Shown: positions 51,238-60,424 of the stretch, piece by piece
Layout: every line of letters starts with the position of its first letter
How positions within the stretch are numbered: the stretch's first letter is position 1
From: CADEED01 sp043747875
Lineage (GTDB): Bacteria; Pseudomonadota; Gammaproteobacteria; Steroidobacterales; Steroidobacteraceae
DNA length: 64,000 nt
Reading direction: 5' to 3'
Assembly: GCA_043747875.1 (NCBI GenBank)
Contig: JAYTOI010000037.1
Location: 1-64,000, forward strand
Program-made: the position numbers and the translations under genes
The notes under the pieces: model-generated
Database searches by the model: none
Told to the model about the DNA's origin: nothing
The model's input: only the letters and a program-made list of their open reading frames with translations

Positions 51238-52629
51238 GTGCAAATCAGTCGTTCGTTCGCCATCGCGCGCGCGGTACTCGCGAGTATCGTCCTGAGTCTG
51301 CTGGGCGCGGCGAGCGCGCACGCGGCGGGCAAGGGCCCGGAAAAAGAACAGATCAAGCTCGGCTTCATCAAGCTCACCGACATGGCGCCGCTCGCCATCG
51401 CATACGAGAAGGGATACTTCGAAGACGAAGGGCTGTACGTCACGCTCGAGCCGCAGGCGAACTGGAAAGTGATCCTCGACCGTGTGATCACGGGCGAGCT
51501 GGATGGGGCGCACATGCTGGCGGGGCAACCCATCGGTGCGTCGGTGGGCATCGGCACGAAGGCCGACATCGTCACCGGCTTCAGCATGGACTTGAACGGC
51601 AACGCGATCACGGTCTCGAACGAGGTGTGGGCACTGATGAAGCCCGCGCTGCCCGCCGACGAAAAGGGGCTGCCCAAACATCCGATCACCGCCGGCGCGC
51701 TGAAGCCGGCGATCGAGAAACTCAAGGCGGCCGGCAAGCCGTTCAAGATGGCGATGGTCTTCCCGGTGTCGACGCACAACTACGAGTTGCGCTACTGGCT
51801 CGCCGCGGGCGGCGTCCATCCCGGGTTCTATTCGCCATCGGACGTGAACGGCAACACGCGTGCCGACGTCTTGTTGTCGGTGACGCCGCCGCCGCAGATG
51901 CCGGCGACGCTGGAGGCGGGCACGATCAACGGCTACTGCGTCGGCGAGCCGTGGAACCAGCAGGCCATCTTCAAGGGCGTCGGCGTGCCGGTGATCACCG
52001 ACTACGAGATCTGGAAGAACAATCCGGAGAAGGTGTTCGGCGTCACGAAGGCCTGGGCTGAGAAGAATCCGCGCACGCACATCGCCGTCGTGAAGGCATT
52101 GCTGCGTGCCGCGATGTGGCTGGACGACAAGAATGGCGCGAACCGCAAGGAAGCCGCGCAAATCCTCTCGCGTCCCGAATACGTGGGCGCGGACTATCGC
52201 GTCATCGCGAACAGCATGACGGGGACGTTCGAATACAGTCGCGGCGACAAGCGTGCGCTGCCGGACTTCAACGTGTTCTTCAGGTACCACGCTAACTACC
52301 CGTTCTATTCGGACGCGGTCTGGTACCTCACGCAGATGCGCCGCTGGGGCCAGATCCCGGACGCGAAGCCGGATGCCTGGTATCTCGACACCGCGAAGAA
52401 AATCTACCGCCCCGACGTGTTCGTCGAAGCCGCGAAGCAGTTGATGGCGGAGAAGAAGGCGAACGCCGCGGACTTCGATTTCGCGAGCGACGGATTCCGC
52501 GCGCCGACCAAGGAGTTCATCGACGGCATCGAATTCGATGGCCGCAAGCCGAATGCGTACATCGAGAAGCTGACTGTCGGACTGAAGGGCCAACAGAAGA
52601 TCGAGAACGGCAATGTCGTCGGCCAGTAG
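51238..52629 (+). CDS. nrtA: Nitrate ABC transporter substrate-binding protein (NrtA/CmpA type)
   Basis: 463 residues from GTG at 51238, nine bases after GGAGG; ATG at 51229 touches that site. Signal peptide SFAIARAVLASIVLSLLGAA. Binds nitrate in the periplasm. IKLGFIKLTDMAPLAIAYEK, EPQANWKVILDRVITGELDG, AHMLAGQPIGA, then FPVSTHNYELRYWLAAGGVH and INGYCVGEPWNQQAIFKG are NrtA/CmpA landmarks. Overlaps nrtB by 17 bp. Confidence 0.93.
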   Translation: MQISRSFAIARAVLASIVLSLLGAASAHAAGKGPEKEQIKLGFIKLTDMAPLAIAYEKGYFEDEGLYVTLEPQANWKVILDRVITGELDGAHMLAGQPIGASVGIGTKADIVTGFSMDLNGNAITVSNEVWALMKPALPADEKGLPKHPITAGALKPAIEKLKAAGKPFKMAMVFPVSTHNYELRYWLAAGGVHPGFYSPSDVNGNTRADVLLSVTPPPQMPATLEAGTINGYCVGEPWNQQAIFKGVGVPVITDYEIWKNNPEKVFGVTKAWAEKNPRTHIAVVKALLRAAMWLDDKNGANRKEAAQILSRPEYVGADYRVIANSMTGTFEYSRGDKRALPDFNVFFRYHANYPFYSDAVWYLTQMRRWGQIPDAKPDAWYLDTAKKIYRPDVFVEAAKQLMAEKKANAADFDFASDGFRAPTKEFIDGIEFDGRKPNAYIEKLTVGLKGQQKIENGNVVGQ

Positions 52630-53758
52630 CGCCGGAAAGCGACCGCCGCCGGTCGCGCCGGTGGAGGTCGCGCCCGCCCCGCCGGGCGCGCCCGCCGCGC
52701 GCAGTAGTGGACCGCCCAAGGCGCGCTTCCCACGCTTGAACGCCGGCATCGATGCCACCATCCGTGCGCTCTCGCTGATCGGTCTCGGTTTCCTCAAGCC
52801 GGTGATGGCGATCTGCCGCGGCGAGGATCCGCGCGCGCACATGCGCCAACTCTGGCTGGACCTCGGCGCGCCGGTGCTCGCAATCGTCGCGTTCCTGTTC
52901 GTGTGGAGCCACGTGTCGTCGAGCATTCACACCAGCCTCGGTCAGATCCCCGGGCCGGTCGCGGTGTGGGTGCAGACGAAATCGCTGTGGGCCGACCATC
53001 TCGTGCAGCGCGAGAAGGCCACGGCGTTCTACGAGCGGCAGGAAAAGCGCAACGCGGAGAAGCGCGTGGAAGATCCGGGTGCGCAGATCAGCACCGCCGG
53101 ATACACCGGCAAGCCTACCTACATCGATCAGATCTTCACTAGTTTGAAGACCGTGTTCGCGGGCTTCCTGCTGGCGACGCTCATCGCGGTGCCGCTCGGC
53201 ATCCTGTGCGGCGCGAGCAGGACGTTCAACGCGATGTTCAATCCGCTGATCCAGTTGTTCAAGCCCGTCTCGCCGCTGGCGTGGCTGCCCATCGTCACGA
53301 TGATCGTGAGCGCGGTGTATGTGACGGCGGATCCGATGTTCGACAAGTCGTTCATCAACTCGGCGGTGACGGTGACGCTGTGCTCGCTGTGGCCCACGGT
53401 CATCAACACCGCGGTCGGCGTCGCGTCGATCGACCGCGATCTGCTGAACGTCGCGCGCGTGCTGCGGCTCCAGAAATTCACGCAGCTCACGAAGCTCGTG
53501 CTGCCGTCGTCGCTGCCTTACATCTTCACCGGCATGCGGCTGTCGCTGGGGGTGGGTTGGATGGTGCTGATCGCGGCCGAGATGCTGGCGCAGAACCCCG
53601 GCCTCGGAAAATTCGTCTGGGACGAATTCCAGAACGGCAGCTCCGAATCGCTGAGCCGCATCATGGTGGCGGTGTTCACCATCGGCATCATCGGCTTCCT
53701 GCTCGATCGCGTCATGCTGGCGCTGCAGAGCGCGTTCAGCTACGGCCCGACCCGATGA
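52613..53758 (+). CDS. nrtB: Nitrate ABC transporter permease
   Basis: 381 residues. A proline/alanine-rich cytoplasmic N terminus, a first membrane segment near 85-103, a charged loop (VQREKATAFYERQEKRNAEK, TGKPTYIDQIFTSLKTV), then the permease core. The EAA-type loop is NVARVLRLQKFTQLTKLVLP. Longer than the shortest NrtB proteins because of the N terminus and loop. ATGA overlap with the ATPase gene. Confidence 0.92.
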   Translation: MSSASSAGKRPPPVAPVEVAPAPPGAPAARSSGPPKARFPRLNAGIDATIRALSLIGLGFLKPVMAICRGEDPRAHMRQLWLDLGAPVLAIVAFLFVWSHVSSSIHTSLGQIPGPVAVWVQTKSLWADHLVQREKATAFYERQEKRNAEKRVEDPGAQISTAGYTGKPTYIDQIFTSLKTVFAGFLLATLIAVPLGILCGASRTFNAMFNPLIQLFKPVSPLAWLPIVTMIVSAVYVTADPMFDKSFINSAVTVTLCSLWPTVINTAVGVASIDRDLLNVARVLRLQKFTQLTKLVLPSSLPYIFTGMRLSLGVGWMVLIAAEMLAQNPGLGKFVWDEFQNGSSESLSRIMVAVFTIGIIGFLLDRVMLALQSAFSYGPTR

Positions 53759-55461
53759 GCGAGACCTCGTTGGAAAACAGATCTGTCCCCTTTTCGCTGG
53801 AGCTGCGCAACGTCTCGAAGCGCTACGGCGACATCGAAGTGCTCGCCGACATCAACCTCTCGATCGAGGAGGGCGAGTTCGTGGCGCTGATCGGCTTCTC
53901 GGGCTCGGGCAAGACGACGCTCATGTCGATCCTCGCCGGGTTGATAGAGCCCGACGCGGGCGACGTGCGCCTGCGCGGCGTGGCGGCCGGCCCCGCGGGT
54001 CCGGATCGCGGCGTGGTGTTCCAGAGCTATTCGCTGATGCCGTGGCTCACGGTGTTCGAAAACGTCGCGCTGGCCGTCGACACCGTGTTCGGGAGCGAGT
54101 CGCGGTCGCAGCGGCGCGCGCGCACGGACAAATACGTCTCGATGGTCGGGCTGTCGCACGCCATGGACCGCCGTCCCGCGGAGCTGTCGGGCGGCATGCG
54201 TCAGCGCGTCGCGGTTGCGCGCGCGCTCTCGATGAATCCGGATTTCCTGTTGTTGGACGAGCCGCTGTCGGCGTTGGACGCGTTGACGCGCGCGAAGCTG
54301 CAGGACGAGATCGAATCGATCTGGCGCGAGGAGCGCAAGACGGTGGTGCTGGTCACCAACGACGTCGACGAGGCGCTGCTGCTCGCCGATCGCATCATCC
54401 CGCTGAACCCCGGGCCGCGCGCCACCCTGGGCCCCGAGTTCCGCGTGAATCTCGCGCGCCCGCGCAATCGCAAGGACATGAACCACGATCCGCAATACCG
54501 CGACCTGCGCGCGCGGATCACTCAGTATCTGCTCGACGTCGACGCGGAGAAGCCGGCGTCGACGGACAGCGCCATCAAACTACCGGACGTTGTGCCCATC
54601 ACCTCGGCGGACTTCGTGCCCAAGGCGGTGCGGGCCGCCAACAAGCCGAAGCCGCTGGCGAACCCGGACAAGTACGTCGAGTTCTACAACGTCCACAAGG
54701 TGTATCCGACGCCCAAGGGCCCACTGACCGTGGTCGAAGGATTCGACCTCGACATCAGACGCGGCGAGTGCGTCTCGTTGATCGGGCATTCTGGCTGCGG
54801 CAAGTCGACCGCGTTGTCGATGTGCGCGGGTCTCACCGACGTATCCGACGGCGGCATCACGCTCGACGGCCGCGAAGTGACCGGCGCCGGCCCCGATCGG
54901 GGCGTCGTGTTCCAGGCGCCGAACCTGCTGGCGTGGCTGACGGCGCGGCAGAACGTGGCGCTGGGCGTCGACCGTGTCTATCCACACGTGAGCGAGGCGG
55001 AGCGCTGCGACATCGTCGATTACTACCTCACGCGTGTCGGCCTCGCCGACTCGCTCGACAAACTCGCGCGCGATATGTCGAACGGCATGCGCCAGCGCGT
55101 GGGCCTGGCGCGCGCGTTCGCGCTGTCGCCCAAGCTGCTGCTGCTCGACGAACCGTTCGGCATGTTGGACGCGCTGACGCGTTGGGATCTGCAGGAAGTC
55201 CTCATGGACATCCTCAAGCGCACGAAGATCACGGCCATTTGCGTCACGCACGACGTCGACGAGGCCATCCTGGTCGCGGACCGGGTGGTGATGATGACGA
55301 ATGGTCCGTGCGCCCGGATCGGCAAGATCATGCACGTCGATCTGCCGCGGCCGCGCACGCGCAAGATGCTGCTCGAGCATCCGCGTTACTACGCCTATAG
55401 GGAAGAGCTATTGAGCTTTCTGGAAGAGTACGAACACGGCGCGGGCGCCCGTGCCGCCTAA
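53755..55461 (+). CDS. Nitrate ABC transporter ATPase with two nucleotide-binding domains
   Basis: 568 residues: two ABC domains in one chain. Walker A GFSGSGKT from 47 and GHSGCGKS from 344, with LLLDEP Walker B in both. The two sites differ. Domain 1 has an intact signature (SGGM, from S145) but Asn 202 where the switch-loop His is expected (TND). Domain 2 keeps H499 but its signature is SNGM (S442, N443). Plays the roles of NrtC and NrtD. Powers nitrate import with NrtA and NrtB. Confidence 0.92.
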   Translation: MSETSLENRSVPFSLELRNVSKRYGDIEVLADINLSIEEGEFVALIGFSGSGKTTLMSILAGLIEPDAGDVRLRGVAAGPAGPDRGVVFQSYSLMPWLTVFENVALAVDTVFGSESRSQRRARTDKYVSMVGLSHAMDRRPAELSGGMRQRVAVARALSMNPDFLLLDEPLSALDALTRAKLQDEIESIWREERKTVVLVTNDVDEALLLADRIIPLNPGPRATLGPEFRVNLARPRNRKDMNHDPQYRDLRARITQYLLDVDAEKPASTDSAIKLPDVVPITSADFVPKAVRAANKPKPLANPDKYVEFYNVHKVYPTPKGPLTVVEGFDLDIRRGECVSLIGHSGCGKSTALSMCAGLTDVSDGGITLDGREVTGAGPDRGVVFQAPNLLAWLTARQNVALGVDRVYPHVSEAERCDIVDYYLTRVGLADSLDKLARDMSNGMRQRVGLARAFALSPKLLLLDEPFGMLDALTRWDLQEVLMDILKRTKITAICVTHDVDEAILVADRVVMMTNGPCARIGKIMHVDLPRPRTRKMLLEHPRYYAYREELLSFLEEYEHGAGARAA

Positions 55462-55486
55462 TAAGAATGTGCATGGGGAGAAATCG

Positions 55487-56755
55487 ATGACGATCCGCGA
55501 TTCACTGCGCTTCGCCGCGCTCGGCATCTATCTCGCAGGCGCCACGGCGCAGGCGGACGGGCTCGCGCCCATCAAGGGCGCAATTGGAGAGACCAAGCCG
55601 CTGTTCGACCTGCGTCTGCGCACGGAAAACGTGGACCAGGACGGTCTCGCCGAGGACGCGCATGCCCTCACGCTGCGCGCCCGGCTGGGCTTCGAGACGG
55701 GCAAGGCGTGGAATACCGCGCTGCTCGTCGACGGCGATGCGATCGTGCCTTTCCAGGACGACTATCGGCCGGATCCGGCCGTGCCGACCATGGCTGCATT
55801 TCCGGTGGTGGCCGACGATGAGACCTACGAGATCAATCGTTTTCAGTTGACCAACACCAGCCTGCCGGGCACCACGCTGACGCTGGGTCGCCAGCGAATC
55901 CTGCTCGACGACCAGCGCTTCATCGGCAATTCGGGCTGGCGTCAGAACGAGCAGACCTTCGACGCCTTCCGCGCGGTGAATCGCAGCGTCGCAAGCCTGG
56001 TGCTCGACGCCACGTACCTGAACCGCGTCAATCGCGTCAACGGCCCGGACTCGCCGCAGGGCGACTACCAGGGCGACGGCGTGCTGTTGAACGCCGGGTA
56101 CCAGACCAAGATCGGCAAAGTCAGCGCCTTTGGCTATCTACTCGACTTCGAGCCGATCACGAACATCCCGGTGGGCATCAATCCGGTGCGCGATTCGACG
56201 TCGACATACGGGCTGCGCTTCGCGGGCGAGAAGCCGCTGGGCAAGATCAAGCTCGCCTATGCCGCGACGTACGCCACGCAATCCGACTACGGCGACAATC
56301 CGCTCGATTTCGATCTGGCGTATCAGTTCGCGGAAGTCACGGCAACATTCCGCCAGTTCGGGTTCGGGGCCGGCACGGAGATCATGGAGGGCAACGGCCT
56401 GGCGGGCGCGGCCGGCAAGGGTTTCACTACGCCGCTGGCAACGCTGCACAAGTTCCAGGGCTGGGCCGACAAATTCCTCACCACGCCGGCGATGGGCATT
56501 CAGGACCGCTACGCGACCGGCAGCGTGACGCTAAAAGGTTTGGGGCCGCTCGATACGCTCGGTTTCATCGTGACCTATCACGACTACGACGCCGAGCGTG
56601 GCCCGGCCGACTACGGCAGCGAGTGGAACGCGTCGATCTCGGCCAAACACAAACGATTCAACCTGCTGCTCAAGTACGCGGATTACCTGCAGGGTGAGTT
56701 GGTCTCGGCACGCACCACCAGCAAGCTGTGGGCGCAGCTCGAATTCGTCTGGTGA
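55487..56755 (+). CDS. Outer-membrane porin (alginate-export-like), nrt operon
   Basis: 422 residues from ATG at 55487, with GGGGAG before it. Signal peptide (RFAALGIYLAGATAQA). FDLRLRTENVDQDGLAEDAH, LTLRARLGFETGKAWNTALL, TTLTLGRQRILLDDQRFIGN and the C-terminal LWAQLEFVW fit the alginate-export/OprD-like barrel family with the final aromatic residue. Last gene of the nrt operon, 25 bp after the ATPase, so probably the outer-membrane route for nitrate. Confidence 0.85.
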   Translation: MTIRDSLRFAALGIYLAGATAQADGLAPIKGAIGETKPLFDLRLRTENVDQDGLAEDAHALTLRARLGFETGKAWNTALLVDGDAIVPFQDDYRPDPAVPTMAAFPVVADDETYEINRFQLTNTSLPGTTLTLGRQRILLDDQRFIGNSGWRQNEQTFDAFRAVNRSVASLVLDATYLNRVNRVNGPDSPQGDYQGDGVLLNAGYQTKIGKVSAFGYLLDFEPITNIPVGINPVRDSTSTYGLRFAGEKPLGKIKLAYAATYATQSDYGDNPLDFDLAYQFAEVTATFRQFGFGAGTEIMEGNGLAGAAGKGFTTPLATLHKFQGWADKFLTTPAMGIQDRYATGSVTLKGLGPLDTLGFIVTYHDYDAERGPADYGSEWNASISAKHKRFNLLLKYADYLQGELVSARTTSKLWAQLEFVW

Positions 56756-56809
56756 TCCGAATTGCGGCTGAGGAAAGCTCGGAGAGGACGCCCCATTTTG
56801 CCGACCTAG

Positions 56810-57376
56810 CTACTTTGTGCCGGGTTTGGATTTCGCGCACAGCCCGGTCGCCATGTCCCGCTTGGCTTTCAGGAGCTGCAGCGTTTCGGGCGCCTCCAGA
56901 AGATATCCGGTCTGATTGATCTTCTTGCCGGCCGAAGTGGCGAGAAACGCTTTGGCAAGCTTGGTGTCTTCGGCGCTGGGCGCCGGATCCGGATACTTAG
57001 TGTCCGGCCGGCCATCGCGCTGTTGCTGCAGCATGGCAAGGTTGTGGGCCATGAGCTTTCTGCCGGTCGGAGATTCGAAGAATTTCACCGCCGCGGCGAT
57101 CTCCTCGCGTGTCAGGATCTTCGGCACCTGCATCGCCAGCTCGCTGCCGAGATTCGCGACGAGGGCGCGGGCCACGCACTCGGTTGCTTCGGCGGATGCG
57201 GTGCCGCGCTTGTGTGCATCCGTGATGCCGGCGCTGGATGTCTGGATGACGGCGTCCGAGATGCGCAGGGCGGCGACCAACTGCAAAGACTGCTTGTCGG
57301 GCGCGAGGCCCGGGTTGGCGTAAAGCGGGACGGCGGCGGCCAGCGCCAGCAACAGGGGGGCGAAAGTCCTTTTCAT
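56810..57376 (-). CDS. DUF2059 exported protein
   Basis: 188 residues from ATG at 57376. Signal peptide (RTFAPLLLALAAAVPLYANP). The C-terminal half, VPKILTREEIAAAVKFFESP followed by TGRKLMAHNLAMLQQQ, is the DUF2059 signature. Convergent with the porin gene and divergent from the ribosomal operon. Role unknown. Confidence 0.85.
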   Translation of the reverse strand: MKRTFAPLLLALAAAVPLYANPGLAPDKQSLQLVAALRISDAVIQTSSAGITDAHKRGTASAEATECVARALVANLGSELAMQVPKILTREEIAAAVKFFESPTGRKLMAHNLAMLQQQRDGRPDTKYPDPAPSAEDTKLAKAFLATSAGKKINQTGYLLEAPETLQLLKAKRDMATGLCAKSKPGTK

Positions 57377-57420
57377 GGCGGGCGAGGGTACGGCAGGTGT
57401 CCGTTGCCCACTCATATATA

Positions 57421-57455
57421 TGGCCGGCAACTGTTTATTTGACATAAACCGGCCA
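57421..57455. promoter_or_regulatory. Nested inverted repeat between DUF2059 and the ribosomal operon
   Basis: Outer arms TGGCCGG/CCGGCCA (57421-57427, 57449-57455) enclose an inner dyad GTTTAT-TTGAC-ATAAAC (57433-57449). Could be an operator for the DUF2059 gene or an RNA hairpin. Confidence 0.45.
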
Positions 57456-57504
57456 CTGGACGCCCGGCCCCCGCGGACGCCACGCCGGGCCCCTTCCAGG
57501 CCGC

Positions 57505-57533
57505 TTGCGGTGCAATAGGTCGCTGCATATACT
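57505..57533 (+). promoter_or_regulatory. Sigma70 promoter of the ribosomal-protein operon
   Basis: TTGCGG (57505-57510) and TATACT (57528-57533) are exactly 17 bp apart, followed by a GC-rich stretch (GCGCGCCC) typical of promoters under stringent control. Gives a leader of about 235 nt before rplC. Confidence 0.75.
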
Positions 57534-57606
57534 GCGCGCCCTTTCGCCGGGGTCCCACGCGTCGCGCAGGACTCAAGCGATTGATTTACAGCGAAATCGG
57601 GCGAGG

Positions 57607-57630
57607 TTGGTACCGACCTTCGGTTACCAA
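57607..57630 (+). other. Leader hairpin upstream of rplC
   Basis: TTGGTA/TACCAA arms with inner CCG/CGG form a hairpin around a short loop. The leader also has CGCGCGAA/TTCGCGCG arms near 57729-57755. These may serve autoregulation by a ribosomal protein such as L4, as in E. coli. That is inference. Confidence 0.45.
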
Positions 57631-57775
57631 GACCACTCGGGCTTCGCGGCACACGTTCGTCGTGCCGCGTTCTCATTGGTCCACCCCTCCTGGTCTAGCT
57701 ACTCCGCGCTCCGCCAATTGCAGTGGCGCGCGAACAGCGCGCGATGATTCGCGCGCGACGAATGAGAGGATAGTC

Positions 57776-58504
57776 ATGAGCGTTGCTCTAATCGGCCGCA
57801 AGGCCGGCATGACTCGCATCTTCACGGATGCGGGCGAGACGGTTCCGGTAACCGTCATCGAGGTGCTGCCGAATCGGATCACCCAGGTGAAATCCGTCGA
57901 CAAAGACGGCTACCGCGCTATTCAGGTGTCATTCGGCAAGAAGCGTCCGCAGCTTCTGTCGAAGGCCGCCGCGGGTCACTACGCGAAAGCGAATGTCGAG
58001 CCCGGCAAGTCGATGGTCGAATTCCGTCTCACCGAGAAGGAAGGCGCAGATCTCGCCGTCGGCGGCGAAATCAAGGCCAGCCTCTTCGAGCTCGGTGCCC
58101 TCGTCGATGTCACGGGCACGACGATCGGCAAAGGCTTCGCGGGCACGATGAAGCGTCACAACTTCGCCGGCCACCATGCCTCGCACGGTGTCTCCGTGTC
58201 GCACCGTACCCCGGGCTCGATTGGCCAGCGCCAGACGCCGGGCCGCGTGTTCCAGGGCAAGCGCATGTCGGGCCACATGGGCGTCGTGCGCCGCACGATC
58301 GAGAATCTGAAAGTCGTCGAGATCGACATCGAGCGCAACCTGCTGCTGATTCGCGGCGCCGTTCCGGGCGCTGAAGGTGGCCAGGTCATCGTCCGTCCGT
58401 CGACCAAGGCTGCTCGTCAGAAGAATCGCAAGTACATCGCTCCCGCCAAGATGCCGTCAGCAGCGAAGGCCTCTGCGGCTAAGGCCGCTGCGGCGAAGAA
58501 ATAA
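57776..58504 (+). CDS. rplC: Ribosomal protein L3
   Basis: 242 residues from ATG at 57776, with GAGAGGAT before it. IGRKAGMTRIFTDAGETVPV, then GKGFAGTMKRHNFAGHHASH and RTPGSIGQRQTPGRVFQGKR are diagnostic. About 25 Ala/Lys-rich residues extend the C terminus (AAKASAAKAAAAKK). First gene of the operon here; rpsJ, which usually precedes it, is absent. Confidence 0.97.
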   Translation: MSVALIGRKAGMTRIFTDAGETVPVTVIEVLPNRITQVKSVDKDGYRAIQVSFGKKRPQLLSKAAAGHYAKANVEPGKSMVEFRLTEKEGADLAVGGEIKASLFELGALVDVTGTTIGKGFAGTMKRHNFAGHHASHGVSVSHRTPGSIGQRQTPGRVFQGKRMSGHMGVVRRTIENLKVVEIDIERNLLLIRGAVPGAEGGQVIVRPSTKAARQKNRKYIAPAKMPSAAKASAAKAAAAKK

Positions 58505-58514
58505 TCGGGGCCAC

Positions 58515-59120
58515 ATGAAACTCAAAGTCATCAATGGTGGCGCGGAGCTCGCGGTTTCCGACGCGACCTTCGGCAGGGAATTCAACGAAGCGCTCGTACA
58601 CCAGGTGGTGACGGCGTATCGCAACGCGGGCCGTGCCGGTACCAAGGCGCAGCTCACGAAGGCCGAAGTGCGCGGTGGCGGACGCAAGCCGCGTCCGCAG
58701 AAAGGTGGCGGCACCTCGCGCGCCGGCTCGACCCGCTCGCCCATCTGGGTCGGCGGCGGTCGCGCCTTTGCCGCCAAGCCGCGCGATTTCGCACAGAAAG
58801 TGAACAAGAAGATGTACCGCGGCGCGCTGCAGTCGATGTTGTCGGAGCTGGTTCGCCAGGACCGCCTGATCGTCACGCAGGACTTCACGGTCGACGCGCC
58901 GAAGACGAAGCAGGTCGCCGAGAAGCTCAAGCAGCTCAAGCTCGACCACGTGCTCATCGTCGTCGAAGGCATCGACGAGAAGCTGACCCTCGCGGCGCGC
59001 AACCTCATGCACGTCGAAGTGCTGCCGGTGGCGCATCTGAATCCGCTCTCGCTTGCGAGCTACGACAAGGTGCTCGTGACCGTCGGCGCCGTGAAACTCA
59101 TCGAGGAGCGCCTGCAATGA
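58515..59120 (+). CDS. rplD: Ribosomal protein L4
   Basis: 201 residues. FGREFNEALVHQVVTAYRNA, VRGGGRKPRPQKGGGTSRAG and STRSPIWVGGGRAFAAKPRD are the L4 pattern. In E. coli L4 also represses its own operon. Overlaps rplW by 4 bp. Confidence 0.97.
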   Translation: MKLKVINGGAELAVSDATFGREFNEALVHQVVTAYRNAGRAGTKAQLTKAEVRGGGRKPRPQKGGGTSRAGSTRSPIWVGGGRAFAAKPRDFAQKVNKKMYRGALQSMLSELVRQDRLIVTQDFTVDAPKTKQVAEKLKQLKLDHVLIVVEGIDEKLTLAARNLMHVEVLPVAHLNPLSLASYDKVLVTVGAVKLIEERLQ

Positions 59121-59563
59121 GCGCCGCCAAGTCCGACAAAGCCAAGCCTGAAAAAGCCGAGTCTGAAAAAGAAGCCGCCGTGAAGGCCCCGAAGGTCGCC
59201 AAGGCCAAGACTGCCACGAAAGGCAAGAAGGTCGTCGACATCAAGGACGCCCCGAAGGTTGCCAGTCAGGAAAGGCTCATCAATTTGCTGGTCACTCCGC
59301 ACATCACGGAGAAGACCTCGCTGGCGATGCAGAACGCGAACACCTATTCGTTCCGCGTGCTGCGCGACTCGAGCAAGCCCGACATCAAGGCCGCGGTCGA
59401 GCTGATGTTCGGCGTGAAGGTGGCCAAGGTGAACGTAGTGAACGAGACGGGCAAGACGCGCCGCCTCGGCAAGGTCCAGGGCCGCACGCAGGACATCAAG
59501 AAAGCCTACGTTCGTCTCGCCCCGGGCCAGACGATCGACTACGAAGCCAAGCTCAAGGCCTGA
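59117..59563 (+). CDS. rplW: Ribosomal protein L23 with long N-terminal extension
   Basis: 148 residues, about 50 longer than E. coli L23. The L23 domain starts near QERLINLLVTPHITEKTSLA and includes ELMFGVKVAKVNVVNETGKT. The first 50 residues are Lys/Ala/Glu-rich (KAKPEKAESEKEAAVKAPKV) and probably disordered. The only ATG with good coupling to rplD is at 59117, so the extension looks real. Confidence 0.95.
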   Translation: MSAAKSDKAKPEKAESEKEAAVKAPKVAKAKTATKGKKVVDIKDAPKVASQERLINLLVTPHITEKTSLAMQNANTYSFRVLRDSSKPDIKAAVELMFGVKVAKVNVVNETGKTRRLGKVQGRTQDIKKAYVRLAPGQTIDYEAKLKA

Positions 59564-59575
59564 AGGTAGTTAGAC

Positions 59576-60412
59576 ATGCCAGTCATCAAGATGAAACCGA
59601 CTTCGCCGGGCACGCGCTTCCGCGTCAAGCTCGACAAGTCGCACCTGTGGAAGGGCGGTCCGCACGAGCCGCTGACCGTCAAGAAGACGCGCCACTCCGG
59701 CCGCAACAACGTCGGCCGCATCACCACGCGCCATCAGGGCAGCGGGCAGTACCACAAGTACCGCCTCATAGACTTCAAGCGCGACAAGGACGGCGTGAAG
59801 GGTGTCATCGAGCGCATCGAGCACGATCCGAACCGCACCTGCCACATCGCGCTGGTCAAGTATTCGGACGGCGAGCGCCGCTACATCCTCGCCGCCAAGG
59901 GCATGGCCCCCGGCGACGAGATTCGCTCCGGCGCGGATTCCCCGATCAAGTCGGGCAATGCGATGCAGTTGCGCCACATTCCCGTGGGTTCGATCGTGCA
60001 CAACGTCGAGCTCAAACCCGGCAAGGGTGGCCAGATGGCGCGCAGCGCCGGCGCCTCGGCCAGCTTCACCGCGCGCGAAGGCATCTACGCCACGCTGCGC
60101 CTGAAGTCGGGTGAGAGCCGCAAGGTTCACGTCGACTGCCGCGCCACCATCGGCGAAGTGTCGAACGACGAGCACAACCTGCGCGTCTACGGCAAAGCTG
60201 GTGCGAAGCGCTGGCTGGGCATCCGCCCGACGGTGCGTGGTCAGGCCATGAACCCGGTCGACCATCCGCACGGTGGCGGTGAAGGCAAGTCGGGACAGGG
60301 CAACCCGCACCCGGTGAGCCCATGGGGCCAGAACGCGAAAGGCCTCAAGACAAGGCGCAACAAGCGCACGACCAGCATGATCGTGCAGCGCCGTCAGAAC
60401 CGCATTCGTTAA
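59576..60412 (+). CDS. rplB: Ribosomal protein L2
   Basis: 278 residues. KPTSPGTRFRVKLDKSHLWK, GRNNVGRITTRHQGSGQYHK and the conserved MNPVDHPHGGGEGK loop needed for peptidyl transfer are present. Normal length. Confidence 0.98.
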   Translation: MPVIKMKPTSPGTRFRVKLDKSHLWKGGPHEPLTVKKTRHSGRNNVGRITTRHQGSGQYHKYRLIDFKRDKDGVKGVIERIEHDPNRTCHIALVKYSDGERRYILAAKGMAPGDEIRSGADSPIKSGNAMQLRHIPVGSIVHNVELKPGKGGQMARSAGASASFTAREGIYATLRLKSGESRKVHVDCRATIGEVSNDEHNLRVYGKAGAKRWLGIRPTVRGQAMNPVDHPHGGGEGKSGQGNPHPVSPWGQNAKGLKTRRNKRTTSMIVQRRQNRIR

Positions 60413-60424
60413 CAAGGATCCGCC

